A stretch of DNA of 64,000 bases from Bacillota bacterium (lineage in GTDB: Bacteria; Bacillota; Clostridia; Lachnospirales; Lachnospiraceae), in the NCBI GenBank assembly GCA_023395555.1, contig JAEWYQ010000025.1, forward strand, positions 62,001 through 126,000, given 5' to 3'. Each line of letters starts with the position of its first letter. Position 1 is the stretch's first letter. The position numbers and the translations under genes are program-made. The notes beneath the pieces are model-generated. The model made no database searches. It saw only the letters and a list, made by a program, of their open reading frames with translations, and was not told the origin of the DNA. Positions 1 through 8,550 of the stretch are shown here, in pieces.

Positions 1-249
1 CAGCAGCAGAGGGTATCCATCGGAAGGGCTTTAATGAACGCACCTTCCATCGTTTTAGCCGACGAGCCTACGGGCAATTTAGACCGTAAAAACAGCCAGG
101 AAATTATTGAGTTATTGAAAACCTCCAATCAGATGTATCATCAGACTTTAATTATCATCACTCATGATGACAGCATTGCCCTGCAGGCGGATCGCATTCT
201 GGCCATTGAGGACGGTAAAATTATCCGTGATGAGGTGATCCGTCCATGA
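1..249 (+). CDS. ABC transporter ATP-binding protein, 3' end only
   Basis: Only the last 82 codons are in the window; the frame is open from base 1. It carries the end of an ABC signature (QQQRVSIGRAL), the Walker B and D-loop (IVLADEPTGNLD) and the H-loop histidine (ITHDD), so it is the nucleotide-binding subunit of a MacB/LolD-type ABC transporter. Its last bases overlap the start of the permease at 246 (ATGA overlap), so the two are translationally coupled and form one transporter. Substrate unknown; such pairs in Firmicutes export or detach peptides, antibiotics or lipoproteins. Confidence 0.93.
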   Translation, partial: QQQRVSIGRALMNAPSIVLADEPTGNLDRKNSQEIIELLKTSNQMYHQTLIIITHDDSIALQADRILAIEDGKIIRDEVIRP

Positions 250-2846
250 ATATTATGAATAAGTATACCCTTCGTACCTTGAAAATGAATAAGGTCAGAA
301 CGCTGATTACGATTATAGGGATTGTTCTTTCGGTATCCATGCTGACTGCGGTGACCTCTTTTATCTCCAGCATTCAGCAGTTTTCCGTCAATCATGCTAT
401 TTCCACAGACGGCAGCTGGCATGGAGCGGTATTTCAATTGACAAAGGGGGAGCTGGATACCCTGCTTTCTGAGGAAAAGATAGTAAGGGCAGGTGTGGGA
501 CAGTATATTGGTTATGCTTATGGAGACACCATAAATAAAGATAAGCCTTATATTTATATATATGGGCTGGGAGAAGGCTTTACCGGACTGCTTCCTGTGA
601 AAATAACGGAAGGCAGTATGCCTGCCTCCAAAGATGAGATTATTCTGCCCAGTCATCTAAAATATAATGGAGGGGTAATGCATCACTTAGGAGATGAAAT
701 TACCTTGGAAATAGGGGACAGATACCTTGGAGAAGAGATACTGTACCAGCAAACCCCCTTTGTGTCAGGGGAGGACAGCGATCTACTGAAAAACAATGGG
801 ACAGAGAAATTAGGGATAAGAGAGAAAAGAACCTATAAGGTAACAGGATTTTATGAACGGCCATCCTTTGAGGATTACTCTGCCCCCGGATATACAGCCC
901 TTACTATGGCTGACAGTGACAGCGATACAGTGTACGATGCCTATATACAGGTGAAAAAGCCGAAGAACATTTACTCCTATATAGAAAATTATTATAAGGA
1001 AAAAGGGTCGGCATTTAACAGCGGTTATCTGAGATATCTGAATGCTTCCAACAATAGCAATTTTAATAGAACCTTATATAGTCTGGGAGCAATTTTAATT
1101 ATTATCATTATGTTTGGTTCCATATCATTGATATATAATGCTTTCTCCATCTCTGTCAGTGAACGGATAAAGCAATTTGGCCTGCTTTCCTCCATTGGCG
1201 GAACAAGAAAACAGATTATAAAAAGTGTATTGTTTGAGGCTGCTGTTTTAAGCGGAATAGGAATTCCCCTGGGAATTCTCGCCGGTATTGGCGGAATAGG
1301 GATCACCTTAATATTCACTGAATCGTTATTTTTAAATATACTGGATACGGATGTGGCACTGACTTTATATGTGTCGTGGCCATCTGTTGTAATCGCAGGG
1401 GTTGTAGGCTTTGTTACGGTACTGATATCTGCTCACATTCCGGCAAAACGGGCAGGAAAAGTGTCTGCTATCGATGCCATCCGCCAATCAAAAGATATTC
1501 TGATGAAAGGCAGAAAAATGAAAACTTCTCCTCTGGTTTATAAGGTCTTTGGTTTGGAAGGAATGATAGCATCCAAAAACTTTAAGCGAAACAGGAAGAA
1601 ATACAAAGCCACTGTAATTTCCCTTTTTATGAGTGTGGTATTATTTATCTCTGCCAGCAGTTTTTGTGCTTATTTAATCAAAGGAACAGGGACAGCGGTA
1701 AATGATCTGGAATATGATATTTATTATAGCTTTAATCCCGATGATGCCGGAGATATCGGATATGAGGACGGCGCCAGAATACTGGGAGGTGTGGAAGGCG
1801 TTACGAAGCTAAGCTATAATTGGAATGTCTACACCAGGATTAAGGTTAAGGCAGAGGAAGTAAATAAAAAGTATCTTGATTATATCGGCACGGGACAGGA
1901 TTCTAATGTTGATGCAGATGGAATGATTACGCTGGCAGGAAATCTTTTCTTCGTTGATGACAGCACCTTTTGGGAGTACTGGAAGGAAAGGGGGTATTCT
2001 GCGGAAGACAAGGATGAATTTCCTTCCGCAATCATTGTAGATACAGTTAACTTTTATGTCCAGGAGGAAGGAAGATATCATACTTACCGGACATTTGACA
2101 AGAAAGAGATAGAATTCCAGCTGCAGCCGGAGAACCAGGATACACAGGAAACCGGCGGACAGGCAGCTTTGACTGCGAGGGTGGAGGAGAAGGGTCCCTT
2201 TGGAGTAAACAACTATAATTACGGGGCCGCGGTTGTTGTTTTCCCCTTGAGTCAGATCGAAGATGCTTTAGAGCTTTTGGGTATAGAAAATGCCCGCTAT
2301 TCCTATTCCGTGTATATGAAAACAACAAATCATAAGGAAGTGTATCAAAGGCTTTATAAAGCGGCGGAAGAAGGAGGGCTTTCCCCTTATCGCCTGTATG
2401 ATGTGATGGAACGTGCAGAAGGAGAACGGGCGATGATTACGGTAATACGTATTTTCTCCTACGGATTTATCACCCTGATATCATTAATTGCGGCTGCAAA
2501 TGTATTCAATACCATCACGACCAATATTGCCCTGAGGCGGGTGGAATTCGCTATGTTAAAATCTACAGGCATGACCAGGAAGGGCTTTCGGAAAATGATG
2601 AATTATGAATGCCTTCTATATGGTCTCCGAAGTCTGCTCTTTGGAATACCGGTTTCTATCGGGATCACCTATTTGATTTACCGCAGCATGGGCTATGGGG
2701 TGGAAATGGAATTTTTCCTGCCCTGGGACAGCATTATAGTGGCGGTGGGAAGTGTGTTCTTAGTTGTATTTTCTACCATGCTTTATTCTATGCATAAAAT
2801 AAGCAAGGAAAATACCATAGATACATTAAAAAACGAAAATATATAA
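246..2846 (+). CDS. Large FtsX-type ABC transporter permease (866 aa)
   Basis: Membrane subunit partnering the ATPase ending at 249. It has the duplicated FtsX layout: a transmembrane helix near residues 14-36, an extracellular domain of about 230 residues, three helices (about 275-410), then a second copy with a helix near 455-475, another large extracellular domain and three helices at the C-terminus. The cytoplasmic loop motif after the second helix (SERIKQFGLLSSIGGTRKQI) and its counterpart (RVEFAMLKSTGMTRKGF) are typical coupling segments for the ATPase. Mechanotransmission-type exporters of this class move or sense substrates at the outer membrane face rather than through a channel. No two-component genes lie next to it in the window; the upstream side is cut. 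Confidence 0.9.
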   Translation: MNIMNKYTLRTLKMNKVRTLITIIGIVLSVSMLTAVTSFISSIQQFSVNHAISTDGSWHGAVFQLTKGELDTLLSEEKIVRAGVGQYIGYAYGDTINKDKPYIYIYGLGEGFTGLLPVKITEGSMPASKDEIILPSHLKYNGGVMHHLGDEITLEIGDRYLGEEILYQQTPFVSGEDSDLLKNNGTEKLGIREKRTYKVTGFYERPSFEDYSAPGYTALTMADSDSDTVYDAYIQVKKPKNIYSYIENYYKEKGSAFNSGYLRYLNASNNSNFNRTLYSLGAILIIIIMFGSISLIYNAFSISVSERIKQFGLLSSIGGTRKQIIKSVLFEAAVLSGIGIPLGILAGIGGIGITLIFTESLFLNILDTDVALTLYVSWPSVVIAGVVGFVTVLISAHIPAKRAGKVSAIDAIRQSKDILMKGRKMKTSPLVYKVFGLEGMIASKNFKRNRKKYKATVISLFMSVVLFISASSFCAYLIKGTGTAVNDLEYDIYYSFNPDDAGDIGYEDGARILGGVEGVTKLSYNWNVYTRIKVKAEEVNKKYLDYIGTGQDSNVDADGMITLAGNLFFVDDSTFWEYWKERGYSAEDKDEFPSAIIVDTVNFYVQEEGRYHTYRTFDKKEIEFQLQPENQDTQETGGQAALTARVEEKGPFGVNNYNYGAAVVVFPLSQIEDALELLGIENARYSYSVYMKTTNHKEVYQRLYKAAEEGGLSPYRLYDVMERAEGERAMITVIRIFSYGFITLISLIAAANVFNTITTNIALRRVEFAMLKSTGMTRKGFRKMMNYECLLYGLRSLLFGIPVSIGITYLIYRSMGYGVEMEFFLPWDSIIVAVGSVFLVVFSTMLYSMHKISKENTIDTLKNENI

Positions 2847-2915
2847 TAAGCCTCCCTGTTTGGGTGCAGTTTGATTTAGCGGAAGAAGAGAACAATGTAA
2901 AAATATTTCTGAATG

Positions 2916-2957
2916 ATCCTATCGAACAGGACATACTGTAGTCGTGTTCGATAGGAT
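2916..2957 (+). terminator. Hairpin after the ABC transporter operon
   Basis: Thirteen-base perfect inverted repeat ATCCTATCGAACA / TGTTCGATAGGAT with a 16-base loop, 70 bases after the permease stop. It is followed by AT-rich sequence rather than a clean T run, so termination is plausible but not certain. Confidence 0.5.
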
Positions 2958-3026
2958 ATTATATTCTTTGAAAATTTGTTTATGCGGTGAAAATAGTCCG
3001 ATAAAAAGATATCAAGGGGGAGAATT

Positions 3027-3503
3027 ATGTACCGATCAATGATACAGGTTTTTGTTAAGGAGAGCGGTAAAGCTCTTGAATTCTACCGCAATGTCTTCGA
3101 TGCTAAGGTGCTGTGCAGTTACCCTGATTCGGACGGAAGGTTACTGCATTCTGAGCTTGATATTTTCGGGCAGATTATGGCGATAAGCGAATTATCTGAG
3201 GAAACTGTCGTTACAGGAAACACGATGATGTTCTGCTTGCATTTTAGGGAAGGCAAGGAAGCTGTTGTTCAGAAAATATATGATATGCTAAAAGACGAAG
3301 CGGAAATGATTTCGCCCCTAGGCCCATGCGGATTCAAACCTTTCGAGAATGCAAACGAAATCATAAAAGCTTGCCGTAAGATTGAGGGCAGAAAACCGTT
3401 TGGCTTTCTGCCCTCTGTTTTACAGCATCCTTTGATTTGTATTACAGACTGCTATAAAATATATGAATTCCTTTTTCAATCTCATAGCTGCGGCCATCGA
3501 TAA
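3027..3503 (+). pseudogene. VOC (glyoxalase-fold, PhnB-like) protein, 3' end lost
   Basis: The first 110 or so residues read as a PhnB-like VOC protein: paired beta-alpha-beta-beta modules with YRNVFDAKVL and later ISPLGPCGF. Such proteins are usually small metal-dependent or non-enzymatic binding proteins of the glyoxalase/bleomycin-resistance fold. After CGF the expected last strand (a pattern like DxFGVxWxI) is absent. The frame instead runs through a terminator-like hairpin at 3384-3415 and into the 3' end of the opposite-strand rhamnosidase gene before stopping at 3503. A good ribosome site (GGGGGAG) precedes the ATG. Most likely a deletion removed the true C-terminus and stop, leaving a pseudogene or an extended, probably unfolded product. 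Confidence 0.7.
3384..3420 (+). terminator. Hairpin between the VOC remnant and the rhamnosidase gene
   Basis: GAGGGCAGAAA / TTTCTGCCCTC, 11 bp perfect stem with a 10-base loop, followed by TGTTTT on the plus strand. It lies inside the extended VOC reading frame and 22 bases beyond the rhamnosidase stop on the other strand, so it may end transcripts from either side. Confidence 0.6.
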
Positions 3504-5607
3504 GAACGGAGGTCTTCACCGGTGTTTCGATTTCATAACGCCATACACCGTCTCCCTTTTTCCATTCTGAACGGATTAAGCCGTGCCTGGTGTCCAGGGA
3601 AGCCTTTAACCAATCCAGACGCTGGTCCGGAATGGGAGAGATGGTCACCCTCTCGTACCCGGGATGTTCTTCCATGGGCTTAATTCCGGCAGCAACACCG
3701 TATACCCAGTCTGCTACGGCACCGTAAGCATAATGGTTATAGGAATTCATATCGGAGCTCCAGAAGTCTCCGTTTTCCATAATGCCGTCCCAGTGCTCCC
3801 AGATGGTGGTAGCTCCCTTTGTAACAGGGTATAACCAGGAAGGATACTGCCGGCGAAGCAGTAAGGAATAGGCTAATTCGGCATAACCGTAGTCGCTCAG
3901 TACATGGAGCAGATAAGGAGTCCCGACGAAACCGGTCTGAAGCTTAATACCGCATTCCTTCACCATAGCGGCCAATTGATCCGCAGCCGCCTGACAATCC
4001 GGGGCCAATTTAAAGTGCGCGGCAAGGACGCATTCGGTCTGCGTATGATACTCCGGATATGCGGCCCGGAAGGCAGTCACGATATTGCGGTATAATTCCT
4101 CGTATTCCCGTACATCCGCTCCCAGCACCCGGCCTGCCTTTACGGTCAGTGAGGCGGAGTAAGCATAGAAGGCGGAGGCGATAAAGTCTTCCCGTGAAGA
4201 TCCCTTGTAGCTTCCGGAGGGAGCATCCAGGCCCAGCCAGTCACCGAAATGAGTTCCGCCGGTCCAGAGGTATTGATCCCCGGTATGAGAGGTAATATAT
4301 CCGACCCATTTTTTCATGGAATCAAACTGGGATGCCAAAATCTGAGGGTTACCGTAGGCAAGATAGATTTCCCATGGACAGATGGCGGAAGCGTCGCCCC
4401 AGGCGGCACTGCCTCCCTGTCCCAATATATCGGGTATGACATGGCCGACCCGGCCGTCTTCCTCCTGGTCGGCGGCCATATCGGCCAGCCATTTGGTAAA
4501 GAACTTCTCCACATCAAAATTCAGCGCGGCTGTTTTCACAAACACCTGGGCATCGCCGGTCCAGCCTAAACGCTCATCCCTCTGGGGACAGTCCGTAGGA
4601 ACATCCAGGAAATTACCCTTCTGGCCCCAGATAATATTGTCAAAGAGCTGGTTCAGCAGAGGATCGGAGCAGCTGAGACGACCTGTCCGCTTGATATCGG
4701 AGTGTACCGCAATGGCATGGAAATTCTCCGGCTTGGCAGCCTCGATACCGCCGGGAAACTGATCCACACGGATGTAGCGGAAGCCGAAGAAGGTAAGCCG
4801 GGGCTTGTAGCTCTGTATGCCATCCTTGCAGATATAGTGATACTTTGCCTTCGCGCTGCGGTAATTCTCCGTATAGAAATTACCTTCCTTGTCCATTACC
4901 TCCGCATGGGAGAGGAGGACCTCCTCGCCAGCTTTTGCGCTTACATTGATTTCTACATAGCCGGTTACCACCTGGCCGAAATCAATTACCACCTCATCCT
5001 TGGGGGTGCGGAAGAGGCGTGCGGCCTGAAGGCGTTCCTGCTCATGAATTTCCTCGCCCTGCTGCTCGATCAGGGTATCATAAGGTCCCTGAAAGAGCTC
5101 GACAGCCTGTACCGTATCCGCAGTGAAGGCGGCATCGTAGGTTTCTCCGTCATAGATTTCAGAAAAGCGCACCTTACTTTCCTTGCAGCTCCAGGTCTCA
5201 TCCGTAAGGATCGCCGCAGCAGTACCGTCTTCGTAATGCAGCTCCAATTGTGCCAGAAGTCCGGCGGGCATTTTGCGCAAACCATCCTGCACATCTGCGC
5301 CGGGCCAGGCCAGCCTGCTTCGATACCAGCCTTTTCCTACGGTTACCAGAAGCTGATTATCCTCTTTCAGCAAATCCGTAACATCATATTCCTGATACTG
5401 GAGCCTCTTGGTATAAGTGGTCCATCCCGGAGCCAGGACATAATTGCCGATCCGTACTCCATTCAGCTCTGCCTCATATACGCCGAGAGCCGTAATGAAT
5501 AATTTTGCCTTCCGGATCTTGCCGTGGGCAGAGAAGCTCTTCAAAAACAGGGGGCTTACCTCGCCCATGTCAGCTGCCGGCTTCAGCCATTTTGCTTTCC
5601 ATTCCAT
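3442..5607 (-). CDS. Alpha-L-rhamnosidase, GH78 family (721 aa)
   Basis: Hydrolyses terminal alpha-L-rhamnose from plant or bacterial glycans by inversion. The order of parts fits GH78: N-terminal beta-sandwich carbohydrate-binding region (residues 1-290), then an (alpha/alpha)6 catalytic barrel with the hallmark DCPQRDERLGW near residue 340 holding the acidic general-acid region, a second acidic site in TIWEHWDG near residue 600, and a C-terminal beta-sandwich. At 721 residues it is on the short side for GH78, which often has an extra N-terminal domain. No signal peptide is visible, so it acts in the cytoplasm on imported oligosaccharides. It is divergent from an AraC-type regulator at 5743, which probably controls it. 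No transporter gene for rhamnosides is adjacent. Confidence 0.93.
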   Translation of the reverse strand: MEWKAKWLKPAADMGEVSPLFLKSFSAHGKIRKAKLFITALGVYEAELNGVRIGNYVLAPGWTTYTKRLQYQEYDVTDLLKEDNQLLVTVGKGWYRSRLAWPGADVQDGLRKMPAGLLAQLELHYEDGTAAAILTDETWSCKESKVRFSEIYDGETYDAAFTADTVQAVELFQGPYDTLIEQQGEEIHEQERLQAARLFRTPKDEVVIDFGQVVTGYVEINVSAKAGEEVLLSHAEVMDKEGNFYTENYRSAKAKYHYICKDGIQSYKPRLTFFGFRYIRVDQFPGGIEAAKPENFHAIAVHSDIKRTGRLSCSDPLLNQLFDNIIWGQKGNFLDVPTDCPQRDERLGWTGDAQVFVKTAALNFDVEKFFTKWLADMAADQEEDGRVGHVIPDILGQGGSAAWGDASAICPWEIYLAYGNPQILASQFDSMKKWVGYITSHTGDQYLWTGGTHFGDWLGLDAPSGSYKGSSREDFIASAFYAYSASLTVKAGRVLGADVREYEELYRNIVTAFRAAYPEYHTQTECVLAAHFKLAPDCQAAADQLAAMVKECGIKLQTGFVGTPYLLHVLSDYGYAELAYSLLLRRQYPSWLYPVTKGATTIWEHWDGIMENGDFWSSDMNSYNHYAYGAVADWVYGVAAGIKPMEEHPGYERVTISPIPDQRLDWLKASLDTRHGLIRSEWKKGDGVWRYEIETPVKTSVLIDGRSYEIEKGIHIFYSSL

Positions 5608-5664
5608 ACGATAACCCTTCCTTTCTAACGAATACCTCCATAATTATAAATGGTTATTTACCAG

Positions 5665-5693
5665 TTGACTTTAAGGATAGCAGAGAATATGAT
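5665..5693 (+). promoter_or_regulatory. Promoter of the AraC-type regulator gene
   Basis: TTGACT at 5665-5670, a 17-base spacer and TATGAT at 5688-5693, about 50 bases before the regulator start. It lies in the divergent gap shared with the rhamnosidase gene. Confidence 0.6.
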
Positions 5694-5742
5694 AAAATAA
5701 AATACCTGTTTATCGCTAATATAGGGGGTGATTTTAACCTGA

Positions 5743-6615
5743 ATGAAAAAAGAATATACCATGGGATTAAATGAATTATACGAGAACAGGAGCAGGGAGG
5801 ATAAACTGATTATCCGGCCTTATCAGCAGGAGGATATCGAGGCGCACGATCATGAGTTTTTTGAGCTCGCCTACATAACCGGAGGCTCCAGTCTTCACAC
5901 CCTGAATGATGTCAGCATTGCCGTGTCTGCGGGAGATTATTTTATCGTGGATTACGGAAGCGTTCACAGCTATACTTCCAGCCGGGACTTTGCCTTGATT
6001 AACTGTCTCTTCCTGCCGGAGATTATTGATGACACATTAAAAGGATGCATCTCCTTTGAGGAGCTGATGCACGGCTGTTTGCTGCGCTACCATAGGACAT
6101 ATCTGGGGAGGACGCCTGCAAACCGTATCTTCCGGGATGAGGACGGAAGGGTGCGGCAGCTTTTGGACGGTATGATGAAGGAGTACCGGGACAAGCAGGT
6201 GGGGTATACGGAGATATTCCGGTGCAGGCTGTTAGAAATCCTGATTATAATGATGCGGCATATTGTCGGCGGCGGCTCCGGCCTTACCAATAATACGGTG
6301 ATCCGGGATGTAATAGAATATATCAACACGCATTACACCGGACAGAAGATATTGGATGGATTTTGCAAAAAGCATCATTTTACCCCCCAGTATATCAGCC
6401 GTAAGTTCAAGCAGGAAACAGGCTTTACCGTAAGCGAATACCTGCAGCGGGTAAGGATGGAGAAATGCTGTGAAATGCTGACCGGCAGCTCCCGGACCGT
6501 TTCAGAAATTGCCCAGGCAGTGGGATATAACGATGTCAAATTTTTTAATAAGGTATTTAGAAGAATGCTAAAAATGTCGCCCAGGGAATACCGTAAGATG
6601 TCTTTTCATGGGTAG
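5743..6615 (+). CDS. AraC-family regulator with N-terminal cupin (290 aa)
   Basis: Transcription factor with an N-terminal cupin-type sensor (residues about 20-110; HDHEFFELAYITGG and later DYFIVDYGSVHSY) and two helix-turn-helix motifs in the last 100 residues (KKHHFTPQYISRKFKQETG, then VSEIAQAVGYNDVKFFNKVF and the closing MSPREYRK). Cupin-AraC proteins usually activate sugar-use genes when their sugar binds. It is divergent from the GH78 gene, so a rhamnose-containing ligand and activation of that gene are the simple inference. The start at 5743 has a GGGGGTG site about 12 bases upstream; the ATG at 5761 is an alternative. Confidence 0.9.
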   Translation: MKKEYTMGLNELYENRSREDKLIIRPYQQEDIEAHDHEFFELAYITGGSSLHTLNDVSIAVSAGDYFIVDYGSVHSYTSSRDFALINCLFLPEIIDDTLKGCISFEELMHGCLLRYHRTYLGRTPANRIFRDEDGRVRQLLDGMMKEYRDKQVGYTEIFRCRLLEILIIMMRHIVGGGSGLTNNTVIRDVIEYINTHYTGQKILDGFCKKHHFTPQYISRKFKQETGFTVSEYLQRVRMEKCCEMLTGSSRTVSEIAQAVGYNDVKFFNKVFRRMLKMSPREYRKMSFHG

Positions 6616-6670
6616 AAGAGCAGATGAGCTTACGGAGTCCCGGCTTACAGAGCTTCGGTCTGCAAAGTTC

Positions 6671-7027
6671 CTAGGTCCTGTTTGCAGAGTCCCGGTTTGC
6701 CGAATCCCGGAGCAGATGATGCAGGATAGCAATGACCAGGGCGGCAATCAGGGAATTCCGGAAACCGTTCATGTTGATTCCCCGCACCATGGCATCGGAC
6801 AGCATAATGGTCCAGGCATTCACAATAAAACGGAAGAGGCCAAAGGTAATCAGGTTAAGGGGCAGGGTCAATACAAGCAGGATGGGTTTTACCAGCAGAT
6901 TGACGAGGAACAGAACAAAGCCCATGACCAGCAGGGAAGGAATACTCTTAATGGTAATCGAAGGAATTACCTTGGACAGAAGAAAGATCGCTGCCACAGT
7001 GGATACATATTTTAAAAGAAGCCGCAT
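6671..7027 (-). CDS. YvlD-like / phage-holin-4-type membrane protein (118 aa)
   Basis: Small integral membrane protein with four hydrophobic segments and the family pattern VNLLVKPILLVLTLPLNLITFGLF. Proteins of this family (Bacillus YvlD and relatives, annotated as phage holin family) have no proven activity and are often in stress-responsive envelope operons. The start is placed at 7027 because GGGAGG lies four bases before that ATG; a longer frame from 7045 would contain this site. It is last in a minus-strand operon after a DUF2089 protein, a SHOCT-like protein and an unknown 104-residue protein. The C-terminus ends in a repeated tail (RDSANRDSANRT) encoded by a short degenerate tandem repeat. 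Confidence 0.85.
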   Translation of the reverse strand: MRLLLKYVSTVAAIFLLSKVIPSITIKSIPSLLVMGFVLFLVNLLVKPILLVLTLPLNLITFGLFRFIVNAWTIMLSDAMVRGINMNGFRNSLIAALVIAILHHLLRDSANRDSANRT

Positions 7028-7041
7028 GGTACCTCCCGAAT

Positions 7042-7356
7042 TCATAATATTTTGATAGAGACATTAACATTACCGGCATTCACCTCAACGAGATTGCAGG
7101 CCTTCTGGTCCATGAAAGACTGAAGCAGGATATCCGCGGACTCGGCCGCTTCCTTTGCGGCCTTCACCCACTGCCCGGCAGAGGAATGGGGAAGGAGATG
7201 CTTGGGAATGAAGAAATATACCAGGTCCATTATATCTGCCAGGCATTGGGATAATTCCTTCAGCGTATACAGGCTGACGGGCAAATTGAGGCGGAAGGGC
7301 TTGGTTCCGTCAGTATGAATCTTAATCCATATAATGCGGGAACCTCTAATCCACAT
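7042..7356 (-). CDS. Uncharacterised 104-residue operon protein
   Basis: Not recognised. It overlaps the preceding SHOCT-like gene by 11 bases and precedes the YvlD-like gene by 14 bases, so it is translated as part of that operon. No signal peptide or clear membrane helix is seen; the centre is rich in Leu/Ala helix. The final segment VEVNAGNVNVSIKIL resembles the beta-rich, repeating style of YvlB-type adhesin-like domains, so it may be a small relative or partner of the SHOCT-like protein. The start is uncertain because no strong ribosome site precedes it. Confidence 0.65.
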   Translation of the reverse strand: MWIRGSRIIWIKIHTDGTKPFRLNLPVSLYTLKELSQCLADIMDLVYFFIPKHLLPHSSAGQWVKAAKEAAESADILLQSFMDQKACNLVEVNAGNVNVSIKIL

Positions 7357-7798
7357 AGACTTTTACCCTTATTATAGAATTCTGCTCTTCGGACCAGGCT
7401 TCCACATTCACGATATCCGGGTCCTCCAGAGTTCCGTTAATAATATCATCAATGATTTGGGAAAGATTAATGCCGGTGATATCAATTCCCTTGCTTTCCA
7501 TCTTTGCTCTGGCATCGTCGGGGATCGCCCCGGTCATCCGGGTGGCTATTTCACCAACCGTTGATAATAACTGAAGGGGAACATTCACGCTTACATTAGT
7601 GGAAGCGTTGTCGGAGGTTACCCTGACCTTCAAAAACTTATATTTACCCGCGTTTTTAGTGACTCGGGGCAGCTTCGGAATATCCCCGCGGTCTGCCTCT
7701 CCGCCGGTCTGCTTCAAGGCCTCCAGCAGTTCCATTCCCTCAGCTGAAGTAATCTGTCCCTTTTCGATCATTTCCAGAATCTTTAATTGTTCACTCAT
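7346..7798 (-). CDS. SHOCT-like domain protein, YvlB N-terminal type (150 aa)
   Basis: The N-terminus (MSEQLKILEMIEKGQITSAE, then GMELLEAL) is a SHOCT-like helical hairpin seen in YvlB/LiaX-type proteins, followed by a segment with the pattern KFLKVRVTSDNASTNVSVNV found in clostridial members. LiaX/YvlB proteins in other Firmicutes take part in envelope stress responses, but this one lacks a visible signal or the long beta-helix part. Good ribosome site (GGGAGG). It sits between the DUF2089 gene and the 104-residue gene. Function not established. Confidence 0.8.
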   Translation of the reverse strand: MSEQLKILEMIEKGQITSAEGMELLEALKQTGGEADRGDIPKLPRVTKNAGKYKFLKVRVTSDNASTNVSVNVPLQLLSTVGEIATRMTGAIPDDARAKMESKGIDITGINLSQIIDDIINGTLEDPDIVNVEAWSEEQNSIIRVKVYVD

Positions 7799-7859
7799 AC
7801 TGTTACCTCCCTATTCTTATTGATCCTATGGCAAGTGTCGTATTGACTGCCTCTGATTC

Positions 7860-8249
7860 CTATAGATTTCTAATTCGGTCCGCCGCTTCCTTCGCTGTGA
7901 TCTCTCCCTGGGAAAGCTGTTCGAGAATCTGGTTTTTAGCCGCTTCCTTGGACTCCCGGTCTTTGAGCTCCTCCTTGGAAGGAGTCTCATATCCAAGGCT
8001 TCGGATGACGGAGTCCAGCTTGCTGCGGACAGTGGGGTAGGAGATTCCCAGTTCTTTCTCCACGTCCTTTATGCTGCCGCGGCATTTGATGAATATCTTG
8101 ACAAAGTCCAGATCCTCCTCCGGCAGACGGCAGAATTCACAGGGATGGAAATCTCCTTCAATGATTGTGGAACATTTCGGACAGTTCAGCTTTATGATCG
8201 AGAGCTTCTCTCCGCAGACAGGACATGTGCCCGGCGCTTTATATTTCAT
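7860..8249 (-). CDS. DUF2089 family protein, zinc-ribbon plus HTH (129 aa)
   Basis: Two CxxC pairs at the start (CPVCGEKL and CPKC) plus CEFC form zinc-ribbon-like motifs, followed by a sigma-region-4-like helix-turn-helix (SIKDVEKELGISYPTVRSKLD), the DUF2089 architecture. The C-terminal segment (LEQLSQGEITAKEAADRIRNL) resembles the SHOCT-like N-terminus of the next gene. It is the first gene of the operon, with a strong GGAGG site, and probably regulates it. The family is regarded as a DNA-binding regulator; targets are inferred only from position. Confidence 0.87.
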   Translation of the reverse strand: MKYKAPGTCPVCGEKLSIIKLNCPKCSTIIEGDFHPCEFCRLPEEDLDFVKIFIKCRGSIKDVEKELGISYPTVRSKLDSVIRSLGYETPSKEELKDRESKEAAKNQILEQLSQGEITAKEAADRIRNL

Positions 8250-8283
8250 CAGCCTTTCCCTCCTATTCTATGTTTATGCCATT

Positions 8284-8312
8284 AATATACATCTATTCAT
8301 GATTATTGTCAA
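8284..8312 (-). promoter_or_regulatory. Promoter of the DUF2089 operon
   Basis: On the minus strand TTGACA (8312-8307), a 17-base spacer and TATATT (8289-8284), 35 bases before the DUF2089 start. The surrounding 8320-8400 is very AT-rich with repeated TTAATA tracts and no gene. Confidence 0.65.
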
Positions 8313-8435
8313 TAATATTATTAATAAGCTTAACAATATAATTAATATTATTGATTTATGAATTAAATATATTGATAAAGGTATCATTAAGAATAAAGAA
8401 ATGAATTATTCAGTCAGGGAGTTTGTAAAAATTTA

Positions 8436-8464
8436 TTGTCTCCGGGAATAATTGATGGTAAGAT
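8436..8464 (+). promoter_or_regulatory. Candidate promoter of the DUF3877-like gene
   Basis: TTGTCT (8436-8441), 17 bases, TAAGAT (8459-8464). It lies 87 bases before the ATG at 8551, which has an AGAAAGGA ribosome site. By-eye match only. Confidence 0.45.
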
Positions 8465-8550
8465 GGATGTAAATCTTGGATAAGATTCAAGGGAAGAGTT
8501 TGAACGGTAACTTATAAGCTTAGGTTATTTAGATAGAAAGGACGTTTTAC

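Noticed and set aside
4702..5502. Long plus-strand open frame (266 codons) opposite the rhamnosidase
   Set aside because: It is antisense to a clear GH78 gene, lacks a ribosome site and has no protein-family character.
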